A stretch of 53,407 bases of DNA from Nevskia sp. (GTDB lineage: Bacteria; Pseudomonadota; Gammaproteobacteria; Nevskiales; Nevskiaceae): the NCBI GenBank assembly GCA_028291645.1, contig JAQGNU010000024.1, positions 1-53,407 on the forward strand. Direction: 5' to 3'. Each line of letters opens with the position of its first letter. Position 1 is the stretch's first letter. Positions 1-9,729 of this stretch are shown here, piece by piece. The notes beneath the pieces are model-generated. The model was not told the origin of the DNA. It was given only the letters and a program-made list of their open reading frames with translations, and did not search any database. Both the position numbers and the translations under genes were made by a program.

Positions 1-411
1 CTGCATGTAGTCGCGCAGACCTTCGTCGTCTTCGGAATTGCCGGTGGACGCGGTACTGCCGGAAGCAGCCGGCGTGTCGTAGATGTCGCCCCAGTCGGCA
101 TCGACCGGCATGTCGTCGCGGATGGCGGAATCGTCGTTGAGGTCGAGCGTGGTCTCGCTGGCGGTGTCGCTGCTGGTTTCCGCGCTTTCTTCGCCATCGC
201 CGGTTTCCGCTTCGGCCAGCGCTTCTTCTGGCTCGCTGTCGGTGGCTTCGCCTTCGGCGTCCAGCGCTTCCAGCATGACGTTGGATTCGAGCGCCTGCTG
301 GATTTCGACCTGCAGGTCGAGGCTGGAGAGCTGCAGCAGCCGGATCGCCTGCTGCAAAGCCGGCGTCATCGTCAGGCTGAGGCCGGCGCGCAGTGACAGC
401 GACTGTTTCAT
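1..411 (-). CDS. rpoN: RNA polymerase sigma-54 factor RpoN, N-terminal part
   Basis: This is the first 137 codons of sigma-54; the rest lies beyond the left edge. It starts at the ATG at 411-409 and begins [20 protein letters not shown], followed by the Gln/Leu-rich activator-interacting region ([20 protein letters not shown]). That region, which contacts AAA+ enhancer-binding proteins, is diagnostic of the family. After residue about 50 comes a long acidic Glu/Asp/Ser/Thr linker, and the fragment ends in LRDYMQ, where the core-binding domain should begin. Sigma-54 directs transcription from -24/-12 promoters, often of nitrogen, pilus and flagellar genes. It lies directly downstream of lptB on the same strand, an arrangement conserved in proteobacteria. 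Confidence 0.95.
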   Translation of the reverse strand, partial: MKQSLSLRAGLSLTMTPALQQAIRLLQLSSLDLQVEIQQALESNVMLEALDAEGEATDSEPEEALAEAETGDGEESAETSSDTASETTLDLNDDSAIRDDMPVDADWGDIYDTPAASGSTASTGNSEDDEGLRDYMQ

Positions 412-589
412 GCCAGGGCGTAAAAAAGTTTCATAGTTGGCATTGTACTTGCCACAGGCGCGTCCGGCTGGAGTAACATCGTAGAAATTTGGCGGCGCCC
501 GCCGAACGGGGCAATAAGCGTCGGGTAGCGGCATCTGCAGCGGCACGTGCGTCTGCCGCGCGCAAAAACCATCCACTCAAACCATCAAC

Positions 590-1371
<782 letters not shown>

Positions 1372-1375
<4 letters not shown>

Positions 1376-2046
1376 TTACCCGGTCCGGCAGGCGCGGGTG
1401 TCGTTGCTGGCGCTGCAGTGGGCAGCCCGGCCGGCGGAATCACGATGTGCACACGGCCATCGTCACCGCCCGAAGCGAGGATGCCTTTCTGCGCGACGTT
1501 GTAATGGATCGTGTCGGCGGAAATGTTCTGTTCGCCCTTGGTGACGAAGGCCTCGCCGATCAGATCGGCGATGCCGCTGCGCGAATCGTAGACGATGGTC
1601 TTGGCATGCGCGGTCATCGGCGGATTATCTTGTCCAGTGCCGGGGTGCGACATATGCGCCGGCGTGCCGGTCAGCGTGGCGACATATTGGCTGCCCGGGA
1701 ACTGCTTCAGTTCAAGACGCTCGCCGTCGAGTTTCAGCGTGTCGGAATCCATCACGACGTCGCCGGTATAGACCGCCGAAGAGCCTTGGATCAGTTCGGC
1801 GCGTTTGGCGGTGACGTTGATCGCGCCGCTCGGGCGCAGATCGGCGCCGCTCGGCACTTTGCCGAGTTCGTCCTTGGTCTGGTTGAGCTGCTTCGAAGTG
1901 GTCTTCGGCGGCGGCGTCAGCGTCGTCGGTGCACTGCCCGCCGCCGCTGGCGCGGTCTGCGCCAGCGCCTGCGTGCCGAGCAGCGCTGCCAACAGAATGC
2001 CGGCGACTGGCGCGCCGGTTTTGATTGTACTCATCGGTCGATTCAC
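1372..2046 (-). CDS. lptA: LPS transport periplasmic protein LptA
   Basis: LptA is the periplasmic beta-jellyroll protein that bridges LptC to LptD and carries lipopolysaccharide between the membranes. The 224-aa product has a signal peptide (hydrophobic stretch [15 protein letters not shown], cleavage probably after ALA). A Pro/Thr-rich linker follows, then an OstA-like domain from about residue 75 ([31 protein letters not shown]). The C-terminus is Ala/Pro-rich. The start taken here is the GTG that overlaps the lptC stop (GTGA); an ATG four codons further in (from 2034) also gives a good signal peptide. The stop overlaps the lptB start by 4 nt. Confidence 0.93.
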
Positions 2047-2615
2047 GGCGTCGGCGTGGCTTTCATGCGGTAGGTCATGTTCGCATCGTGCAGCAATTGC
2101 AGCGCTTTGTAACGCCAGTCCGCGTGCATGCCGCGCGAAGTGCCGCTGCGCGAGACGCTATCCCACTCCACCGGCGACTCGGTGTAGAACTGATGCGTAT
2201 CCGGATCGATCCACAGCTGGTCGGTGCGTGCGCGTACTGCTTCGCCGTTGTCCGGCCAGCGTCCGGCGATATCGACCGTGCCGGTCAGTTCGAATTTGCG
2301 CTGCGCGGCGGGCAGCACAGCGGTCGGTGCACTCAGCCGCCAGGGCGCACCGCCGATGCCCAGTACATCGACCACCAGTTCGGTCGCGGTACCGGACTGA
2401 TCGTCCATGTAGACGATCTGACTGGCCTGACCGAGCAGCGCGGGATCGCCGTTGGCGTCGTAGCGCGTCCACTCGGCATCGACCAGCGTGTAACGCGGCG
2501 TGGCATCGGCACTGGTCGATTTCACCAGCGTGCCCTGATCGAGATGCTGCAGCGTCAGGAACAGGCCGATTGCAGCAGCGAACAACAGCAGCGGAATAAC
2601 CAGCTTCTGTTTCAT
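2043..2615 (-). CDS. lptC: LPS export protein LptC
   Basis: LptC is the bitopic inner-membrane protein that receives lipopolysaccharide from LptB2FG and passes it to LptA. The 190-aa product starts MKQKLVIPLLLFAAAIGLFL, a single N-terminal membrane anchor with a short cytoplasmic tail, followed by a periplasmic beta-jellyroll domain (RYTLVDAEWTRYDANG; ending near DANMTYRMK). The open frame runs upstream into kdsC, but the ATG at 2615 overlaps the kdsC stop as TGATG and gives the expected length, so I use it. The stop overlaps lptA. Confidence 0.93.
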   Translation of the reverse strand: MKQKLVIPLLLFAAAIGLFLTLQHLDQGTLVKSTSADATPRYTLVDAEWTRYDANGDPALLGQASQIVYMDDQSGTATELVVDVLGIGGAPWRLSAPTAVLPAAQRKFELTGTVDIAGRWPDNGEAVRARTDQLWIDPDTHQFYTESPVEWDSVSRSGTSRGMHADWRYKALQLLHDANMTYRMKATPTP

Positions 2616-3166
2616 CAGCTGCGTGCTCCGATGGTGATCGCCGCCGTGGCGGCGTGCGCCTCGCTCTGCACTGCGAGAATGAAATCGCAGGCTTCGCGCA
2701 CCGCGCCGTTGCCGCCATTTAGATGACTGGTCCAATGTGCCGCGGCGAGCGCTTGCGGATGTGCATCGGCCACTGTCAGCGCCAGGCCGGCGCGGCGCAT
2801 CAGCGGCAGATCGGGCACATCGTCGCCCATCACCGCAACCTGCGCATCGGCTAAGCCGAGCTGCGCCAGCAGCGTTTCGTACGCCGGGATTTTTTCGTCG
2901 ACATCGAGCCAGACGTGCTTGACGCCGAGATACTCGAAACGCGCCTGCATCGCCGGCGACGGCCGCCCGGAAATGATCGCGACTTCGATGCCGGCGCGCA
3001 GCAATAGCTTGATGCCGAGACCATCGCGCACGTTGACTGCTTTCAGTTCGAGACCGTCGGGCCCGAGGTAGAGCTTGCAATCGGTGATGACACCGTCGAT
3101 GTCGAACACCACGCAGCGGATGTCGCGCGCGCGCTCGGCCGGCGCTTTATGCACGGGCGCGTGCAT
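2615..3166 (-). CDS. kdsC: 3-deoxy-D-manno-octulosonate 8-phosphate phosphatase KdsC
   Basis: KdsC hydrolyses Kdo 8-phosphate to Kdo and phosphate, the third step in making the Kdo sugars of the LPS inner core. The 183-aa protein is a C0-type HAD phosphatase without a cap domain. The nucleophile motif is FDIDGVITD (Asp22 and Asp24), motif II is ISGRPS (65-70), and the metal-binding motif IV is MGDDVPDLP (113-121). Length matches the family. It overlaps kdsD (stop) and lptC (start) by one base each, so the Kdo and Lpt genes are translated as one block. Confidence 0.96.
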   Translation of the reverse strand: MHAPVHKAPAERARDIRCVVFDIDGVITDCKLYLGPDGLELKAVNVRDGLGIKLLLRAGIEVAIISGRPSPAMQARFEYLGVKHVWLDVDEKIPAYETLLAQLGLADAQVAVMGDDVPDLPLMRRAGLALTVADAHPQALAAAHWTSHLNGGNGAVREACDFILAVQSEAHAATAAITIGARS

Positions 3167-4179
3167 CAGACCACGCCCGCGCGCAGCAGATCGTGCATAT
3201 GAATCACGCCCTGAATGCGGCGCTCGTCGTCGAGCACCATTAGCGCAGTGATCTTGTGCTTCTCCATCAGGTTCACCGCTTCGGCGGCGAGTTGATCGGC
3301 GCCAGCACTTCTGCCGCCGCGCGTCATCACCTCGGAAATCTTTGCGCGGCGGATGTCGACGCCGGCATCCAGCACGCGGCGCAGATCGCCGTCGGTGAAA
3401 ACGCCAATGGCACGATCATCGGCGTCGACGATCGCGGTCATGCCGAGACCCTTGCGCGACATCTCCAGCAGCGCTTCCGACAGCGTAACCTCGGCGCCGA
3501 CTTTGGGAATGCGCGCGCCGACCTGCATGACATCGCGGATCTTCAGCAGCAGGCGGCGGCCGAGCGTGCCGCCCGGATGCGACAGCGCGAAATCTTCCGG
3601 CGTGAAGCCGCGTGCTTCGAGCAGCGCGACCGCCAGCGCATCGCCCATCGCCAGCGTTGCCGTGGTGCTGGCGGTGGGCGTCAGATTCAGCGGGCAGGCT
3701 TCCTGCGCGACGGATACGTCGATATGCACTTCCGCGGTCTGCGCCAGTGTCGACGTCGGCCGGCCGGTCATCGCGATCAGCGGCACGCCCATGCGCTTGA
3801 TCAGCGGCAGGATGGTCAGCATTTCGGTGGTCTCGCCGGAGTTGCTTAAGCCCAGCACCACGTCGCTGCGCGTGATCATGCCGAGGTCGCCATGGCTGGC
3901 TTCGCCGGGATGCACGAAGAACGCCGGCGTGCCGGTCGATGCCAGGGTCGCCGCGATCTTGCCGCCGATGTGGCCGCTCTTGCCCATGCCGGTGACGACG
4001 ACGCGGCCGCGGCAGGCCAGCATCAGCCTGCAGGCGGCAACGAAAGCGGCGTCGACGCGCGGCAGCAGTGCCGCCACCGCATCGCGCTCGATTTCCAGCA
4101 CGCGGCGGCCGAGCGCCTGCAAAGCGGCGGCATCGATCGGTCGGGACGGTGGGTTGAAATCGTTCAAGGGAATCGCCAA
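3166..4179 (-). CDS. kdsD: Arabinose-5-phosphate isomerase KdsD
   Basis: KdsD interconverts D-ribulose 5-phosphate and D-arabinose 5-phosphate, the first committed step of Kdo synthesis. The 337-aa product has an N-terminal SIS sugar-isomerase domain (VVTGMGKSGHIGGKIAATLA at about 61-80, then FFVHPGEASHGDLG and LSNSGET). Two C-terminal CBS domains run from about residue 210 (IRDVMQVG...; VMTRGGRSAG...). The start is uncertain: the frame opens with TTG at 4179, which fits the alignment length, and there is no in-frame ATG near the expected N-terminus. It is the first gene of the kds-lpt operon, and about 180 bp separate it from the divergent sirtuin gene. Confidence 0.94.
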   Translation of the reverse strand: MAIPLNDFNPPSRPIDAAALQALGRRVLEIERDAVAALLPRVDAAFVAACRLMLACRGRVVVTGMGKSGHIGGKIAATLASTGTPAFFVHPGEASHGDLGMITRSDVVLGLSNSGETTEMLTILPLIKRMGVPLIAMTGRPTSTLAQTAEVHIDVSVAQEACPLNLTPTASTTATLAMGDALAVALLEARGFTPEDFALSHPGGTLGRRLLLKIRDVMQVGARIPKVGAEVTLSEALLEMSRKGLGMTAIVDADDRAIGVFTDGDLRRVLDAGVDIRRAKISEVMTRGGRSAGADQLAAEAVNLMEKHKITALMVLDDERRIQGVIHMHDLLRAGVV

Positions 4180-4358
4180 CGGGACTAAAGCGGGATTTTA
4201 GCGGATCGGCCAAACGTTGCCGGATTACGTATCAGCAAAGCTTTCGGTCTACTTCCGAGCCCGCGATGTTGGCGTGTCCGGTACTCGAACGAACTGTAGC
4301 CTGAACCGACTACGAAGATTCGGCCAGAACTCAGGGTCTGTTGGCCTATATTTGCGCA

Positions 4359-5060
4359 ATGCAAGCGATCGACCTGCGCCGCTACCAACACCCGGTGTTC
4401 TTCACCGGCGCCGGCCTCAGCGCCGAGTCCGGCGTGCCGACCTACCGTGGCCGCGGCGGTATCTGGCAGCAGTACAACTACGAAGACTACGCCTGTCAGC
4501 GCGCGTTTCTGCGCAACCCGGAACAAGTGCTGGACTTCCACGAGTTGCGGCGCACCAAGACCTTGGCTTGCGCACCGCATGCGGGCCACATGCATCTGGT
4601 GCAACTGCAGTCGCTGCAGCCGCAGTTGGCGGTGATCACCCAAAACATCGACGGCCTGCTGCAACGCGCCGCGGTGCGCGTCGATGCCGAACTGCACGGT
4701 TCGATGTGGCGGCTGCGCTGCGCCTGCGGCATCCGCGAAGATGTCGCAGCCGCAAGCTATGCGCGCCGTCGCTGCGAGCAGTGTGATGCCTGGCTGCGGC
4801 CGGACATCACCTGGTTCGAGGACGCCGTCGATGCATCGGTGTTCGCCCGCGCCGACGAGCTGGTGGCACAGGCCGATCTGTTCGTCGCCGTCGGCACTTC
4901 CGGCGTGGTCTGGCCGGCGGCCGGCTTCGCGCAGGCCGCACACGGCGCCGGCGCGCGGATGATCGAGATCAATCCGGAAGCGACGGAGGCTTCTGGCTTT
5001 TACTCGGAGTGCGTGCGCTTGCCGGCCTCGCAGGCGCTTCCGGCGTTATTTGCGCTCTAA
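4359..5060 (+). CDS. cobB: Sir2-family NAD-dependent protein deacylase (CobB-like)
   Basis: Sirtuins remove acyl groups from lysines using NAD+. The 233-aa protein shows the NAD-binding motif GAGLSAESGVPTYR (17-30), QNIDGL (95-100), the catalytic His in ELHG (His113), a zinc ribbon (Cys121, Cys123, Cys139, Cys142), LRPDITWF, GTSGVV and INPEA. Bacterial CobB and Sirt5 enzymes carry a Tyr-x-x-Arg pair that selects succinyl/malonyl groups; here the matching position reads FHELRR, that is His61-x-x-Arg64. The first zinc pair is CxC rather than CxxC. I chose the ATG at 4359; an in-frame TTG at 4341 is possible. The gene stands alone between divergent kdsD and the convergent toxin gene. Confidence 0.9.
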   Translation: MQAIDLRRYQHPVFFTGAGLSAESGVPTYRGRGGIWQQYNYEDYACQRAFLRNPEQVLDFHELRRTKTLACAPHAGHMHLVQLQSLQPQLAVITQNIDGLLQRAAVRVDAELHGSMWRLRCACGIREDVAAASYARRRCEQCDAWLRPDITWFEDAVDASVFARADELVAQADLFVAVGTSGVVWPAAGFAQAAHGAGARMIEINPEATEASGFYSECVRLPASQALPALFAL

Positions 5061-5123
5061 GCGGCGAACGATCCCATTACAGGACTGAGCGAAACTCGTG
5101 AATGTCGGCGGCGCCGTGTTCAA

Positions 5124-5573
5124 TCATGCAGCTGTGCGTTTCTTGCGCCGGTAGACCTTGCGCGCTTCCTGTACTGCACCGCGCGGCTTCAGCGGCGGGA
5201 TGTGGGCGCGCAGCCAGGCGGCGAAGTCTTCCAGCTTGAGCTTACCCTCGGCGAGGGCGAGGATGTTCAGATACTTGTCTGCGGCAGCGGCTTCGAGTTC
5301 GGCACCGTTGAGTGCGAGGAAAGTTTCGCAGCAGGTGTATGCGGTCCGCTTGTTGCCATCGACGAAGGGGTGATTGCGGGCGATGCCGTAAGCGAGGCTC
5401 GCGGCAAGATCGGCAAGATCAGGCATCGGATCGCCATAGACATGTAGCTGCTGCGGGCGAGCCAGTGCCGATTCCAGCAAGCCCGCATCGCGCACGCCGG
5501 AACTGCCACCGTGTTCTGCCAACAGGCGGTCGTGAATGGCGAGCGCCAGCGGCCTATCGACCCAGACGATCAT
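5124..5573 (-). CDS. doc: Death-on-curing (Doc) family toxin
   Basis: This 149-aa protein belongs to the Fic/Doc superfamily. The active-site motif is HPFVDGNKRT (68-77). The Lys after Asn, where true Fic AMPylases have Gly, is the Doc hallmark; phage P1 Doc phosphorylates elongation factor Tu and stops translation. The N-terminal SSGVRDAGLLESALARP segment is also typical of the Doc family. Compared with P1 Doc (126 aa) it has a basic C-terminal tail (RKVYRRKKRTAA). The start overlaps the stop of the AbrB-like antitoxin gene as TGATG, the usual toxin-antitoxin layout. The target is inferred from the family. Confidence 0.9.
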   Translation of the reverse strand: MIVWVDRPLALAIHDRLLAEHGGSSGVRDAGLLESALARPQQLHVYGDPMPDLADLAASLAYGIARNHPFVDGNKRTAYTCCETFLALNGAELEAAAADKYLNILALAEGKLKLEDFAAWLRAHIPPLKPRGAVQEARKVYRRKKRTAA

Positions 5574-5797
5574 CAGCTATCCGCGAGTCGCCGCAGCAGA
5601 TCGCGATTCTTGCGCATCACTCGCTCCGCCACCTCCATCTGTGCTGCGAACACCGGATCGTGCGGCATCAGCTTGATGCCGTCCGGAGTTTCGGCGACGA
5701 ACAGCTCGTCGCCTTTTTCCACGCGCAGGCGCGCCAGCAGTTCCTTCGGGAGAATGACGCCGGCGGAATTGCCGATGGCGGTGATCTTGAGTTTCAT
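5573..5797 (-). CDS. AbrB/MazE-type antitoxin, partner of Doc
   Basis: A 74-aa protein with a swapped-hairpin AbrB/MazE/SpoVT DNA-binding domain at the N-terminus (KLKITAIGNSAGVILPKELL, 2-21). A short C-terminal part (VFAAQMEVAERVMRKNRDLL) probably wraps the toxin. Such proteins neutralise their partner toxin and repress their own operon through an inverted repeat. The gene is immediately upstream of doc with a 1-nt overlap, and a perfect inverted repeat lies 30 bp in front of its start codon. P1 Doc is paired with Phd, so this is the alternative AbrB-Doc pairing, which is known in other bacteria. Confidence 0.9.
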   Translation of the reverse strand: MKLKITAIGNSAGVILPKELLARLRVEKGDELFVAETPDGIKLMPHDPVFAAQMEVAERVMRKNRDLLRRLADS

Positions 5798-5827
5798 GGC
5801 GGTGCTCGGCGAATGTTTCCGGCGAAA

Positions 5828-5845
5828 TTATAACCGATGTTATAA
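5828..5845. promoter_or_regulatory. Inverted-repeat operator of the toxin-antitoxin operon
   Basis: TTATAAC (5828-5834) and GTTATAA (5839-5845) form a perfect 7-bp inverted repeat with a 4-bp spacer. On the minus strand the left arm overlaps a consensus -10 box, TATAAT (5832-5827), about 30 bp before the antitoxin start. I see no good -35 box. A repeat on the -10 box is the expected binding site for autorepression by the AbrB-like protein; binding is inferred. Confidence 0.65.
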
Positions 5846-5967
5846 CGTCGTGGACGACGCGCTTGCGCAGCGCGGACCGGTTGGCGATGGCTGCCGGGAC
5901 TCGCGGCCGAGCGCGCTGCCGGCACCACACGAGGCAGTCACAAGCGGTCCGCGCAAGGCGCGCAGCG

Positions 5968-5973
5968 TATAAT
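5968..5973 (+). promoter_or_regulatory. -10 box of the ABC exporter operon
   Basis: A perfect TATAAT lies 10 bp before the ATG at 5984. A transcript started from it would begin only a few bases upstream of the start codon, giving an almost leaderless mRNA. No convincing -35 hexamer is seen at 16-18 bp; the region upstream instead holds an inverted repeat (GCGCGGACCG at 5870-5879 and its complement at 5944-5953). Confidence 0.45.
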
Positions 5974-5983
5974 GATTTGCCTG

Positions 5984-6928
5984 ATGAACGACGCACACTC
6001 AGACCTCCCCGCCATCCAAATTTCCGGCCTGCGCAAGCGCTACGGCGCGGTGCAGGCGCTCGACGGCGTCGATTTTTCGATCCGTCGCGGCGAATTCTTC
6101 GGCCTGCTTGGACCCAACGGCGCCGGTAAGTCGACCTTGATCAACATCATCGCCGGCCTGATCCGCAGCGATGCTGGTTCGATCTCGGTACTGGGCCACG
6201 ACACCGTCACCGACTGGCGCCGCGCGCGCCGCTGTCTCGGCATCGTGCCGCAGGAACTGGTGTTCGATCCGTTCTTCAAAGTGGTCGACATGCTGCGCAT
6301 CCAGGCCGGCTATTACGGCTGCGGCAAGGAAGTCTGGCCGTGGATCGACGAAATGCTGGAGCGGCTCGATCTCGCCAGCAAACGCCATTCGCCGACGCGC
6401 GCGCTGTCCGGCGGCATGAAGCGCCGCGTGCTGATCGCGCAGGCGCTGGTGCACAAGCCGCCGGTGGTGATTCTCGACGAGCCCACCGCGGGTGTGGATG
6501 TCGAACTGCGCCGCACGCTGTGGAGCTTCATGCGCGATCTGCATGCCAAGGGCACCACCGTCGTGCTGACCACGCATTACCTGGAAGAGGCGCAGGAAAT
6601 GTGCGAACGCATCGCCATCGTCGACAAGGGCAAGGTGCGCATCATCGCCACCACCGAACAGTTGCTGGCGCGCAATCCTTATCGCTTTCTCAAGCTGCGG
6701 CTGACCGACAACGCCGCTTTGCCCGAGAGCCTGCGCGCGCTGATCACCAGCGAGAACGCCGGCGTCGTCGAACTGAAACTGGAGCTGGAGAAGCAGCCGA
6801 TCGCCAGCGTGTTCGCCGCGCTGCGCGCCGCCGGCGTCGGCATCGACGACGTTCACACGCGCGAGCCCGATCTCGAAGATATTTTTGTCGAACTGACGAA
6901 GCGCGTGCCGGAGATGCTGCATGCCTGA
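5984..6928 (+). CDS. ABC-2 type transporter ATP-binding protein (YadG-like)
   Basis: Cytoplasmic ATPase of a two-gene ABC exporter of the ABC-2 class; the substrate is unknown. The 314-aa protein has Walker A GPNGAGKST (43-51), signature LSGGMKRR (141-148), Walker B VVILDEPTAGVD (161-172) and a C-terminal domain of about 90 residues (LKLRLTDNAALPESL...), as in YadG. The frame is open from an ATG at 5972, but that codon overlaps the -10 box, so the ATG at 5984 is preferred. The last 8 nt overlap the permease gene. The ABC-ibaG-murA order is conserved in many gammaproteobacteria. Confidence 0.93.
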   Translation: MNDAHSDLPAIQISGLRKRYGAVQALDGVDFSIRRGEFFGLLGPNGAGKSTLINIIAGLIRSDAGSISVLGHDTVTDWRRARRCLGIVPQELVFDPFFKVVDMLRIQAGYYGCGKEVWPWIDEMLERLDLASKRHSPTRALSGGMKRRVLIAQALVHKPPVVILDEPTAGVDVELRRTLWSFMRDLHAKGTTVVLTTHYLEEAQEMCERIAIVDKGKVRIIATTEQLLARNPYRFLKLRLTDNAALPESLRALITSENAGVVELKLELEKQPIASVFAALRAAGVGIDDVHTREPDLEDIFVELTKRVPEMLHA

Positions 6929-7733
6929 AGCGAGCCAGCCGGTCGCGACGTTCGCCGCCGAACCGCAGGCGCAGGATTCAGTCGGCTTCCAGACGCTGCT
7001 GAAGAAGGAAGTGATGCGTTTCTGGAGCGTGCTCGGCCAGACCGTCACCGCGCCGGTCATCACTGCATTGCTGTATTTACTGGTGTTTGCGCAGGCGATG
7101 AGCGGCCGCGCGCCGGTCTACGAGGGCGTGTCCTACACGCAGTTCCTGATTCCCGGCCTGGTGATGATGACGGTGATCCAGAACGCCTTCGCCAATACTT
7201 CTTCGAGCCTGACGCAGTCGAAGATCATGGGCAATCTGGTGTTCCTGCTGATGGCGCCGCTGGGGCCGCTGGAATGGTTCGGCGCCTATGTGCTGGCGGC
7301 CTTGATCCGTGCACTGCTGGTCGCAGTGGTGATGCTGCTCGTCACCATTCCGTTCGTGCATCTGCCGCTGGCAGCGCCGCTGGTGCTGGCCGCGATGTTC
7401 GTGCTGTCGGCCGGCAGTCTCGCCGTGCTGGGCCTGATCGCCGGCATCACCGCGACCAAGTTCGATCATCTCGCCGCGTTCACCAATTTCTTCATCACGC
7501 CCTTAAGTTTTCTGTCGGGCGTGTTCTACTCGGTGCATGCGCTGCCGCCGCTGTGGTTCAAGGCCTCGCACCTGAATCCGTTCTTCTACATGATCGATGG
7601 CTTCCGCTACGGTTTTTTCGGCAAGGCCGACGTGCCGATCTGGCAGAGCCTGAGCTGGGCCGCAGCGTTCTTCGTGATCGTCTCCACCGTCTGCCTGTGG
7701 ATGCTGTTCACCGGCTACAAGCTGCGCAAATAG
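6921..7733 (+). CDS. ABC-2 type transporter permease (YadH-like)
   Basis: A 270-aa membrane subunit with six predicted helices (for example ITALLYLLVFAQAM, YVLAALIRALLVAVVMLLV, SAGSLAVLGLIAGIT, WAAAFFVIVSTVCLWMLF) and the ABC-2 family signature (SKIMGNLVFLLMAPLGPLEW; PLSFLSGVFYSVHALP). It forms an exporter with the overlapping ATPase upstream. What it moves cannot be read from the sequence. Seventeen bases separate it from ibaG. Confidence 0.93.
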   Translation: MPEASQPVATFAAEPQAQDSVGFQTLLKKEVMRFWSVLGQTVTAPVITALLYLLVFAQAMSGRAPVYEGVSYTQFLIPGLVMMTVIQNAFANTSSSLTQSKIMGNLVFLLMAPLGPLEWFGAYVLAALIRALLVAVVMLLVTIPFVHLPLAAPLVLAAMFVLSAGSLAVLGLIAGITATKFDHLAAFTNFFITPLSFLSGVFYSVHALPPLWFKASHLNPFFYMIDGFRYGFFGKADVPIWQSLSWAAAFFVIVSTVCLWMLFTGYKLRK

Positions 7734-7750
7734 AGAATCAGCAAATCGCG

Positions 7751-7984
7751 ATGACCAAGACCGAAATCCAAGCACTGATCCAGGCCGGCCTGCCGGATGC
7801 GATCGTCACCGTCAACGGCGACGACGGCCAGCACTTCGAAGCCGAGGTGATCTGGATCGGCTTCGCCGGCAAGACGCCGATCGCGCAGCACCGCATGGTC
7901 TATGACACGCTCGGCGAGCGCATGGGCCGCGACATCCATGCACTGCAGTTGCGCACGCACGCGCCCAAGGCGCCCTGCGCTTAA
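7751..7984 (+). CDS. ibaG: BolA-family protein IbaG
   Basis: A 77-aa BolA-family protein starting MTKTEIQALIQAGLPDAIV, with the class motif around DGQHFEAEVIWIGFAGKTPIAQHRMVY and the conserved His residues that bind an iron-sulfur cluster with a monothiol glutaredoxin. IbaG homologues lie directly upstream of murA in many proteobacteria and are linked to iron-sulfur handling and acid stress. Length and position fit IbaG rather than BolA itself. Confidence 0.92.
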   Translation: MTKTEIQALIQAGLPDAIVTVNGDDGQHFEAEVIWIGFAGKTPIAQHRMVYDTLGERMGRDIHALQLRTHAPKAPCA

Positions 7985-8079
7985 GTTCGTTCGAACACCC
8001 GTCCGCATCACTTTCTAGCGTCGCCGCTGCCGCTTCGACCGGAGCGGCGCGCAAGTTCTTCGAAACTCAACGGCGCTGC

Positions 8080-9390
<1,311 letters not shown>

Positions 9391-9482
9391 AATCGTAAGG
9401 GCTGCTGAAAGTGTCTCATTTTGAAATTTTGATGGCGACGGATTCAATATGCTTGGTCGAGTTATCTAGGCAAGGATGATCC

Positions 9483-9695
9483 ATGCCGCACTTATCGCCC
9501 GAATTCTGGGCAATTTTAGTTGTTGGAGCACTGATATGGTGGGCAATAGCAGATGGCATCAACCGTATAGAAAAAGCGCTTGATGAGCTTGGGCAAAGCC
9601 TACGCACCATTGAACACAACAGCGAGAAAGCACCTTGGGTAGCAAATGAGCCGGAACCTTATATTGGCGAGTTAGGCAGCGAGAGTAGGACGTAA
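9483..9695 (+). CDS. Small single-span membrane protein, unknown function
   Basis: A 70-aa open frame preceded by AAGGA about 6 nt before the ATG. The product has one N-terminal transmembrane helix (FWAILVVGALIWWAIADGI, 8-26). An amphipathic, possibly coiled-coil stretch (NRIEKALDELGQSLRTIE) follows, then a polar acidic tail. I do not recognise the family. Base composition is clearly AT-richer than neighbouring genes, suggesting recent acquisition. TTGAAA at 9421 could be a -35 box but no good -10 goes with it. Confidence 0.55.
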   Translation: MPHLSPEFWAILVVGALIWWAIADGINRIEKALDELGQSLRTIEHNSEKAPWVANEPEPYIGELGSESRT

Positions 9696-9729
9696 GCATC
9701 TCGCCTTCCGCGTTAAAAGCTTTGTAGGT

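Noticed and set aside
4185-4943. 252-codon minus-strand frame overlapping the sirtuin gene
   Set aside because: Antisense shadow; the plus strand encodes a well-conserved sirtuin and the minus product has no recognisable fold.
5124-5573. A true Fic AMPylase
   Set aside because: The active-site motif has Lys (GNKRT) where Fic enzymes have Gly (GNGR), which fits Doc kinases better.
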